DNA of 64,000 nt from Nilaparvata lugens (taxonomy: Eukaryota > Arthropoda > Insecta > Hemiptera > Delphacidae), in the NCBI RefSeq assembly GCF_014356525.2, contig NC_052506.1, positions 31,068,192-31,132,191 of the forward strand, written 5' to 3'. This document shows positions 13,801 through 25,800 of the stretch, one piece after another (the first letter of the stretch is position 1; each line of letters opens with the position of its first letter). A model generated the notes under the pieces. That model was not told where the DNA came from, made no database searches, and saw nothing but the letters and a program-made list of their open reading frames with translations. Both the position numbers and the translations under genes were made by a program.

Positions 13801-16800
13801 AATTTATTGATATGAAAATTTCAGTCTTGATCTGGTCTCATGGCATCAAGTTTATATTTCAAATCTAATCAAATGTATTGCCATAACAAAGCAAGTGAAC
13901 ATTTGCAATAATGAAGCAAGTAGAATGCAATAATAAAGATACATACACATATCGTTCATCAATTATGTTATACAATCATTCTTGAGCATAATGTTATAAT
14001 TGATAATGAAAAAAGATTATGTTGTCAGACAACTACAAGTACAACTGTATGAAATGAAAGCAGAGTATGCAAATCTAAAAATACGTATTCTACTGTACAA
14101 TATACTTTATATTCATATTGTGGCTTGACTAGCATAAATTCAAACTTACTAGTCGTGATTTCTTCTAGTTGTTGGTATAAATGAAAATTACCTAAAAAAT
14201 AGATCATTTAAAATTAAAATTAAGTTAGGCTTTTTATGATATTGCACATAATCTTATTGATTAGTTTCAAGTTACGATAATTTACCTGTTGATGCTATTG
14301 TAATTGATGTTATTACTTGTAAGTATTTTTCTTTTTGTAAATAAATTGTCAAAGAAAGTCAAAAATAAAATAAAAGTCTGAATTTAAAATATTTTATTTT
14401 CAAGTGTTTCTTGTGCTTTAGGGGTTTTGTAGCCTATGAGCCCGTGGCCGGTAGAGCGATAGCAAACTGAAGATGTGAAGCTTCAGGCATTAGGAATTCC
14501 TATTACCTCTCGGAATTCAATTCAAATTGAACGAAATTGATGATATGAAAATATTAATTTCCAAATCTCACTTTATTTTTACAACAATAACGCTTGAAAT
14601 TCAAAGCGCAAAAGCCTAGCTTAGCTGATGAATGTGTGCAATTATTGTTCATAGTTCAACAGGACATTTAGGGTAAAATTATTGTATGATCAAAAGGATC
14701 AATGCTCATAGAGGTATATGGATTGAATTTTGTTGGTTTCAAGATAGAATTTCAAATGAAATTCTATGAGTATTCTAAATTTGAAATACAGTTGATGTTA
14801 TCAAGAAATGTCTGGAAATGAAACCCTTCAAACAATCATCTTTATCAACAGACACTCGCATGAAAATGGAGCAGCAGCTTTCTCAGTCAAAACTGATAAC
14901 TCCTTAAAATTTCAACAAGATGAAAGCATATTACGCAAATGTTTAGCCCCATGTTAGCCATATTAGGTCATGCAGCATTAATGCACAAACAATATTATTG
15001 CTTATGCATATAGGGTTAGGACAGATGCTGTCTGAAGTTTATATAAAACTGAACATCTAATCGATTTATTTGAATTCAAGTATGGCTTTCGACGTGGAAA
15101 ATATTAATATCTAGGCCTATAGTATTATTATAATAATATTTTATTATCTATGGAATTAAATAAGAAGTGGATAAGCACCTGTAGATCCGGGCTGAGCTTG
15201 ACTCCATGGGGCATCCGGTGTCTTCCATAAATTAGCAACTGCACACAAATCATGCAATCAAATGCTTGTTCAACATCCAAACCCATTCTTCATAACATTT
15301 CCAACAAAATGAAAAATACATAAAATAATTTTTTAAAATCATAGCCTAGATTACAACTACATACAATGACTTCATTAATTCTACTCATCTATCAAGAAAT
15401 ACGTTGAAATGCAATATGAAATTCGAACCAAAATATTAGAATCTAGTATTATAACTGGGAAATAATTCCAGATGAAAAATATGAATGGTTTCAAAAGCAT
15501 AATACGAGGTACAAGATTAAGGGATTGATGCATATCTCATTTAGCTCTAAATAAGAGGGTGGCTATGAATTTAAAATATTAGTCTCCAGTACACATGTAA
15601 TGCATAAACATAAAATCCCATAGTTTTTCCATTATTAAAAACAAACAATCGATACTGAATAGATCGAAACAATCGCTACTTATCTAAATTACTAAAAGAG
15701 CATGCACATATTCCAAATGTCAATTCAATAATAGGAGATATTTGATACATGCCTACAAAAATTTAACTTTTTACATTTAACTTAAGTTTACGAAATATAC
15801 AGAGTGGGTGAAAAGTCCGAGAACGGCTTAATATCTCATACACAAAGGTAATTTGACGGTAGGTGTGATTGGGGATCCTACTCAAATTGAAAATACTACT
15901 TTACTATGACCTTGAAAATCTGGTCCGCCATCTTGGATCCGCCATGTTGAATGCAACTTTGTTTTTTTTAAATAGGAAGGTGGTCGTGCGATACATGATT
16001 TCGATAAAGAATTTCAAGAAAAAATGAATGGCGAAGATCGCATATCGATATCTCAAACAGTTTCGAAGATATTCACATTATTAATCAATACTATTCAAAG
16101 CATAAAGGAGAGGAAAAGTATGAGAACGGCTTAGAATCTCATAAAAACTGTGATTCCAAGGAGGGTGTGATCGGGGATACTACTCAAATTGAAAATACTA
16201 CTTTACTTAAAAAATCTGGTCCGCCATATTGAGTGCAACTTCATTTTTTTAAATAGGAAGGTTGTTATGCGATACATGATTTCAATTCGTAATTTCAAGA
16301 AAAAATGAATGGCGGAAGCCGCACATCGATATCTCAAACCGTTAAGAAGATATTCACATTATTAATCAATGCCACTTATGTATTTCATTTCTGATTTGCA
16401 TGGTAATGATTAATAATGGGAATATCTTCTAAACGGTTTGAGATATTGATGTGCGGTTTCCGCCATTCATTTTTTCTTGTAATTCCGTATTGAAATCATG
16501 TATCACATGACAATTTTCCTATTTAAAAAATTAAAGTTGCATTTAATATGGCGGATCCAAAAGGACCAGATTTTCAAAGTCATAGTAAAGAACTATTTTC
16601 AATTTGAATAGGATCCCCAATCACAACCACCTTGGAATCACATTTTTTCATGAGATACTAAGCCATTCTCATACTTTTTTCTCTCCTTTCTTCTTTGAAT
16701 AGTATTGATTAATAGTGTGAATATCTTCGAAACGGTTTGAGATATCGATATGCGCGGTCTTCAACATTCATTTTTTCTTGAAATTCTGTATCAAAATCAT

Positions 16801-19800
16801 GTATCGCATGACCACCTTCCTATTTAAAAAAACAAAGTTGCATTCAACATGGCGAATCCAAGATGGCGGACCAGACTTTCAAAGTCATAATAAAGTAGTA
16901 TTTTCAATTTGAGTAGGATCCCCAATCACACCCACCGTCAAATTACCTTTGTGTATGAGATATTAAGCCGCTCTCGGACTTTTCACCCACTCTGTATATT
17001 ATATTATTGCGTCTACCTACGATAAATCTAAAAAAAAACTGTGTGATTGATAAATTCCAATAATTGTGGGGTACTGGCCTCAACGATTACTGTCAGTCAA
17101 TCATAGACAAAAATATATACCACACATTTTTTTTAAATTTAAGTTGCTGTTTATGGGAGAAGAATGCAATTCTCTGAATTCGGCTGCCTTGGGTCTTCAT
17201 ATCGTTATGTTTATTTACTATAATTCCCACAAGGGACTTACCACTAAAATAGCCATACGAATTTACTAAAATATTTAGAATCGTCAAATAAACACGGAAC
17301 TACAGCTAACAATAAAATTAAATCTCACATGCTTTCAAGATCCAAGATGTGATATAAGTTGATTTCATATTCGGCGTTGAAAATAGAAAACCTGGAGTCT
17401 TCCATTCTCGACAATAATTGAACATTTCGAGTACTAATACCTACGAACAATGTGTAATGGTGAAAAAGTGTACGCGTATTTCATAACTGTGAAATAAGTG
17501 ATGAATATTGAATCAAAGTTGTTTTGATAAGTGTTTGTGGATTAAATTTCTAGCTACTTATTCTTTTTTGTTTTCTGTGGAAGCAACTTACCAAAAGCTA
17601 CAAAACTTCTCCTTGTCTCACCATCATCTTCCAGCTCTTCCCTATTATTGATTTTATTGATTAGAGCCCATTCAATTTTCATAATCACTTCTATATCAAT
17701 CTTTTATTGTGGATTATTAAAAATCACTTGAATCATCAAATAAGCTTAATCAATAGAGAATATTGTATAATAGAAAAAAAATTATTTGATATTGGTTGTC
17801 TATAAGAGTTTCGCCGCAAATTCATGTAAATTCTGAAGAATCACTTGCTCTCGAAATAGACTTCTTCAAATCACACATAATTCTCTACCAAGTATCGCAA
17901 GTATCTACTGTAGATAAGATTTGAATTATTGTTCAATTATCTCCGCAAACAGTTAGAAATTCCTGTGCAGTTTTCAATTTAAATTATACAACTTGATGAT
18001 GCAAATAATGAAAAAGGAGACAGAGTCTGGAATGATTCTCAATATGACGCCCATGCTTGTTGCACATTCCTACATGCAATATGTTAAATTCATATATAGC
18101 CTAAGTGTCTATAATAGTTTTGGAAAGATGTGATTTTAAAATCAACTTGAAGTATAATCCTCATTCGTCAATGTTCTCATTCATTTTAATTTGTTCCTTG
18201 ACCAAGCACATTTATTTTATTCACATGTGGAGTGACTCCAGAACCACCCACCATAGTGTTTGACAAGCCTAGCGAACATAAATATTGTCCCAAGACATAA
18301 TGCCTACCTGGGCTTGTATAAGAACACAGGAAAAAAACAAATTGAAACATTGTTTCACTCGGATTATTCTTTGATTTGTAAAATTACCGAGGTAGTACTT
18401 TTTGCGGACACAAAATTATTATTTTAAATAAAGCGTGGCCCAAAAGCCACTTCTCATGAGTTCAGGTAAACTAATATGGAAAGTTATCTTCGAGCCACCT
18501 GTACATAAAATGTACATCCATGTTTTACCGGGAATGTTTCAAGTCTGCCCATCCAGATTCATCGATGTTCTCACCTATTTGATTGTTTGCTAATGTATTT
18601 GCTTTACATTAGTGAAATCCACTTCAAATTGTCAGCTTTCCTTGTGAATAGCATCAATGCTTCCTATTCAAGCAAAGCTGACAATGTGAAGTTGAACTCA
18701 CTCACTATATTATATAAATCAATACAAATACATCAAGACTCACTACATTTCCAAAAATTTCCGGAAAATAATGTAAGTTTCTAAGGGCCGGTTTCCGAGC
18801 TCGGGATTAAGCTAAGTTCTAGACTTTAACTGGCTTTAAACTCTGGAGTCAGAAAATTGGCTTTCCGAGTCAGAGCGTTAACGTAGTTGAGGACTTAAAT
18901 AGACTCTTGAGTTTAGAGATCATGTTAGACCCTGGAGTTTATAATTTCGCTTTCTGAGTGAAGGGCTTATAAGTCCAGGACTTGAATTAGATTCTCGCCT
19001 CTTTCCGAGTCAAGGATTTATCAAAAATCGTTAAGTCCAGGACTTAAAACAGCGTGATTTTAAACCCTCGACTGGGGTAGGGTTTAAATTCAAGTTCTAG
19101 ACTTAACTGAGCAAACACAATTCAGTTATTGTTTTGGAATAGATAAAAAGCCAAATAGATGTCATGGAATACCTAAATTATTTGGACTAGTCAATCTAAA
19201 TTCATAATTTATAGTTTGCAAGTTCATTTTGGAATATAATTGTATCAGAATTATGCGTAAAAAACTAACATCATTTTATGACATAACCTAAAAATGTTCA
19301 AGAAAAATAATACAAGGATTGCCTTGGAATTTATATTCCAATCTGAATGTTATTAATCGATGTCATATTCAACATATTAATAATAACAATAATTGATTAT
19401 TACTCCAGTTTTTTCAAAACAAATATGTTTTCAAACTAAATAGCCTAATGAAATTTTTATTCCAAAATCACTAGTTAGGATCAATGATCAATAACAGCAT
19501 AACGTAAAATGAAATGTTTATTCATTCACCTTTCAAAGGTTTTGCTTTGAATAGGCCTACAAAGAAATCGAAACATATTTTTACAAAATAGTTTGGAGAG
19601 CATGCTCATTTGAATTGTCCTGCTGCAATCAGCTGTTTCGTTTTGCTATAATGCCAACAATACAACAGCAAAATATTGTGAATTTCCCTCAGGTCTACTG
19701 CGTTAAAGTCCTGGACTCAAATAAGTTGAGAACTTGATAGACTCCGGAGTTTAGAAGATAAAATCGTGATTCAGAAAGTCAATTTAGACCCGAGAGCTTA

Positions 19801-22800
19801 TTTGAGTCCTGGACTCTGTAAGTCCAGAACTTATAGATCCCGAGCTCGGAAACCGGCCCTAAGTGTTTTTAACCTATCTGTATCGTGTTTCCTGTTTAAA
19901 TCAATACACTAATTCCAATATTGATTGATGTGAATATTCAAGTGTTGTGACATACCCTCGATGGCGGCGTCAACCGCTTCGGCGGCCATGGCGCGGTAGG
20001 TGGTCCACTTGCCACCGGCGATGGTGACCAGGTTGGAGTCGCTCACGTGCACGATGTGGTTGCGTGCCAGCGACTGAGTGTCCTCCTTGTTCGGGTCGGA
20101 CACCAGTGGCCGGATGCCGCTCCACGCCGACAGCACGTCGCCTCTCCTCACTTAAACACCACATTTATTCATAAAATAAGTACATCATTGAAATAATAGG
20201 GGGAGGAAAATAAGGTGACCTTGTGCTATTCCTCTCCCAAAATTCAGATAAGGTTACACATAGTCCGAAATAGGCAGTCACACATATTATAGACTTAAGC
20301 AATAGACTTTGATTATGAAACAATGATGATTGTTTAATAGTGGATGGTTATACATAATTTACCTATGTAAACACATCATATACTGTTTTCTATCATTTGA
20401 AGAATCTTTATTAATCTTGCGAAACAAGACTTTGCCTGGTTTCGCGTGTGTTTAGTTCTAAATCAAAAAGCCCCATAGTTTATGTTTATTTTCCAATATC
20501 TCCAAGATTTTAAATGTTAAAGTGCTTGATAATTAGAATATGAAAGATATACAAAAAGAAAATACAATTGATGAGATATTTTATAATACCATATCATACC
20601 CAATGATATACAGTGTAACAACACTGTATATTAAATAACAGTGTAATACCCAATTATTACAGTGTAACAACTAAAACATAATTTACAATTTCGTAGAAAT
20701 GTGCCTACATAGGTATAAAACCTGTGCTTAGGAACGATTTGCTGCACAACTTCGAGCAAAATAGACCCATTTATGAGCGAATCATTCTATCAACCTCGTG
20801 CACTATTAACTAGACAAAGAAAGTAGTTTTTCTACACATAACTCGGCTTCTAAGTTATATGAAAATGAACTTTATTCTGCCTTTGAATAATAAAACAATA
20901 CAATAAACATTTCAGAATTATACTGACAGCTTAAACAGGTATGTTATATACATATAACGTTATCTATATAATAAGAGATGATATGATTGTGTACGTTTGT
21001 AGGTTTATCTGTGGCATCAATATGATGTGATCAAGATTTGTGTCTTGAATTCCAAGATAACAGTCACGATTTAAACACCAACATTTTAATATAGATTTCT
21101 CAAATATTGAATTTATACATCTCGAAGCCCAAATTTGATTTTCCTTCAAGATGTTAGACAATTTTTGTTAAAAATTTCAAATAATAGAGCGAGCATTTAC
21201 TAACTGCGGTACGGGTCATTCCAGCAGTCAATATTGCTAACACCCATCTTTGCTGCACTGCAATTACTCAGAAATTATAATTAAGCTATACTCTGAAGAG
21301 TGTTGGCAGTACTGACATCCACCTCCACTATTTTGTAAGAAGCATTTTGGCTGTGAAAAGCAATCACAATTAAAATATTCGAACCGCAGGTTTTCAGCTG
21401 TGCGGGACAAACCACAACGCAGTGCATAAACGGGGCCTGAAGTTGCAGTTGAAATCACACTCTCGCTTAATTTCATACGTATAAGCAGTGTACATGTGCA
21501 GTCACATGTATATGCAATGTTTTCAATTGACCACTTAAATGATAACCAACCAATTAACGGTATATTTTCTCTATGGTATAAGTTACTTATGATTTACGTA
21601 GAGAAGTCGACTTGCAAGTTACAAAATAGTGTACTTACATAAAAATATGATATTGTTGACATACGTCACACTATGAAGCGTGTATTTCTCTCAAATATTA
21701 GCTGATCCTTTACTTGAGAAACTTTATTACAATAATTATTACAGTGTATGAAAACATTAGCTTTCAACAGGTGATACTTTAAAAGGGTTGCATTAATTTA
21801 TTCTTATTTGAAATACTCTATCTATTCATAGAGATTGAGATTACCTTCAACATCCGGGTTAAGGTAGTTTTTGACCTCGGTGAGAATAAAGAGAATCTCG
21901 TCTTCGGTCGGTTTCGGGTGGTGAGTGACCTTGCAAGGCAGATCTGTGGTGCCTGCAATCGTCTGCTTCTGCCACGGCAGGAAGAAAATCACTCTGCCAT
22001 CAGAAGTCTCAGGATCCAGAAGACCCATCTGGTCTGGACTGTGAAAATAAATGAAAAAGTTGACAATTTGTCAGTTGATTATGCCTTTATAGAAGTTGAA
22101 CAACTTTTTGTCCTTCTATAAATTACATTTTCAGCAGACATACTATTACTATCAAACCCACATAAATGATGCAAGCTTACAATAAGTAAAGGATATCTTC
22201 AGCTAACCGCCAGGGGTCATTGTTTCAGCGAGCAGAAAAAGTTTTGATATAGGCTAAATGTAATATTTTTGGATACTGGTAGGTAACCCGTGCATTTCTA
22301 GATGAAAATTTGGTGTTGTCAATTGTAATCTCCTTATGCCCAGGAAACATTAAAAAATAAAATAATTATTTATTTGGTTCAAAATTACGTGGATAATCTT
22401 TATAAGGTTTGAAAATTTCAAATTAGTTTGATAGGTCTTGAACCCACAGCCTTCGATTCACGCGTGCTACCAATTACGCCACGGAATCACTTGGAGAGAG
22501 ATTTGTTTTGTTGGACTTTTATAATTACGTAAATTTTGAATCACACATTGAATAACTTCGTTTTAATTATTAAATTACACCTTAACTTAATATAAATGAA
22601 TAGATTCCAAGTACAAGTCATCAATTTTGACGCTCTCAAATAAAATTAACAGGCTTTAAAAAAGTACTCATGAAAACGATTAAAATAGAATAAAAATATT
22701 ACTCATATATTGGAAAAATTGACATAAAGTGTTTTGGAAAGTGAAATTAGAATACAAAATAGAATCAAAGTGGATGAGAGAACTTTCTGAGTTGTGAAAA

Positions 22801-25800
22801 GTAGTTTTTATTCAATGTGAATGGAAGAAAACTATTAAGTTTTTTTGTTTAAGAATTTCAAAGAACATCACACGTTCTAGTGAGTAGTTAATTTTAATAA
22901 AGGGAATAAAAGAAGGAAATATGGATAGTAGCCTAGTGAAAATGGATAGTAAATAGAATATATGAGTAAGGCAAGACATCGAAAAAAGACTCAACCTTTT
23001 AAATAGAAAGAATAAATTTCAAAACAGCAAAATTCAATTGACCTGTAGTATCCGGGAAGCACAATGTGTGTACCCGAGCTGGGAGAGCATATTTCCCTGG
23101 TGGTTGGCTCATCCATTTTCCTGATGGTATCGGTGAAGGGTCCCGTGGCGTTGATGACGCACTTGGCCTTCACATCCCACTGCTTGCCGGTCAGCTCATC
23201 CTTCAATGAGGCTCCACACAGTTTGCCGCTATTGTCTTTCAACAGTTTTGTCACTGAAACGTGATTGGCCACTGTTGCACCATGTCTGGTTGCCGTCAGT
23301 GCTACGTTCAAGCACATTCTCGCATCATCTTGCTGTCCTGAATGAAAAGATAAACATTTTTATTTCAATTCTCAGATATTGATTGTTTTAACGACATAAA
23401 TTTGGAAATGTATGAAAGGAGAAACAATAAGAAAACTATATAAATATATAAATTACAGATGATCAGGTTATAATAGTCGCATAAATCATATAAAAATCTT
23501 GAATGGAATTGAAATAAGTATAGTGAATATCTTGAAATAACATTAAAAAAAACACATAATTCATAATTTATATTAATAACAAATTAACTCTCCAATCTCC
23601 AAAACTAACATCAATATCTGGAATTTCAGGTTCTCTGAAACATCTTGATAAGTTTTTATTTAGAGAGGATCGTTAGCTTGTAGGCGTAATACAAACTGGA
23701 AATGTTTCAAATGTGTATTGTACCGTTTTCAAGACAAAAAGGGCGTGGATGAACTTCAATTCGTATACAATACATCTTTGTAATTAATTGAAGAGAATAA
23801 ACAGTATGTATAAACAAACAAAAAATTCTCAGGTAATATTTTACACACCAATACCGGACAGTGAGCTTAGAGTACGAATATAGTGAAGAGCAGAATACAA
23901 ACCGTCATAGTAAACTATTGCTCCAACAAGTTTATCGCCCTGAAGCATGGGGAACAGCTCCAAGGCAGCCTTCTTTGATAGGTAATAGGAGCTTTTCACA
24001 GTCTTCGAACCAGCTACAAAGTCATACGCTTTGATACCAGCCCAGTAGTAAGGAACTAACCACCATCTGAAAACATTTCAATTGATTGGATTATATTCCT
24101 TTATTTATGTGGAATTTCAGGTAGTGAAGGCCACATAGTTAATTCCAGAGTCTTTAAAACTACTATTCACAAGACTTGGAATAGGCTATAATATATTCGA
24201 GTAAGTATGTATTTCAATCCTTGAATAAATGCCCGTCGAATAAATAAAACCATTTTTTGAAATATTAATAACTTTTCAAATGTTGAAATTCTTTATCTGA
24301 GCTAACTATATCAATGAAGTTTCTCATTCATACAGGAAGTATGTAATACTCGACAATAATAATAAACTACAACTAGTACTTAGTTTAGATTTCAGTACCA
24401 CATTAAACCGGAATTACTTGACAAACAAACACTGGAGAATCAATGAAGTATCTATCTTTATCTAAACAAATACGTTGACAAAGAAGTTTCTACCAAAAAT
24501 TAGATGGAAGATATTATAAGGCGGATATCGAGAGTTGAATTAGACAAGAACTTACTTATATACAGGTAACATAATGGGTAGAGGTCGTGTTAGATGTGGT
24601 GCGGAGTTGAGCATGTTCGATCTCTCGTGTAACGCTTCCTTCACCATTCGATACTGTTCTATATCCAAGTTGAGTATAGCTTTTGCTAAATATCGAACTC
24701 CTCCATGGATGAGTTTTGTACTTCTGCTACTTGTTCCCGAAGCAAAGTCATCTGCTTCGACTAATGCTGTTTTAAGGCCTGAAGAAATAATAAAAAAATA
24801 TTATTTTCATTAAATTTGTCAATGATTAAACAATGGTGCATGCGAATCTTTGAACTAGGTTTCATTTTGGATTGACACATGGTTACACTTGATGGACTTG
24901 GTCTTAGCGAATGCTTAACTCGAGCCAAATAATTCTAAGTAAATACTCTTAGAATTGACCAAGCTGAATAGTGAAGAAACTTTACATACATCAAGCCGGA
25001 GAAAAAGGCTATATACAAAACAATTCCCTCTCAAATCACTCAATCGAGTTACGTCACCAGCCGACTAAATTACATTACAAAAATCCCCAACATGATTGAA
25101 CTATATATAGTTAACAATCGATATAATGGTAATAATGCCGATTGACCTGGCTGGCACAGGTCTGTTGTCAGAGTTTTCAGGCAGCGCCTGATTTCAGGGC
25201 ATCTGACATGACCTGATGACTGCTTCTAGGACCAAAATCGATAATAGACAGAATTAATTTCACTATTGGTGATGCAAATATATTGAAAGGAGGAATAGAA
25301 TACCTCTAGTTGCTGCATCTAAGGCACATCCAGCTCCGGTTGCTCCACCGCCAATGATTAGAACATCGAAGTCCTCACTCTGCAACGACCTGATTTGGGC
25401 ATCTCTGGGCGGCAGCGGCCGTTTCGCCCTCAACATCTTCTGAGGGTCGGCAGCTACTACTGGTTCGCCCTTCAACACAAAGTTTCACATAATTCAAATC
25501 AAATCACAAAACTATATATTCGAACGAAAAAATATAATTTGAAAATAGTTCATTCAATTACAATAAAATTATTATAGCATTTGATATGGAACAATGTAAA
25601 AAAGAAATTGCCTCATGTCTGAAATGCGTTAAAAAATGAAAATGGTACAATTTACAGTACAATACAGTAGAATAAATAGAATCATTACATTAAATCGCAA
25701 GCTCAACGAGAATAATATTTTTTTAATGGGAAAAAGTATTACGGTATTATTTGATATGAAACCATTTTTTTTTTTCAAAATATAGCATAGTTGATCCAAG

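Noticed and set aside
22434..22495. Functional tRNA gene on the minus strand
   Set aside because: Pol III boxes are present but the stems do not close properly; more likely a SINE or tRNA pseudogene.
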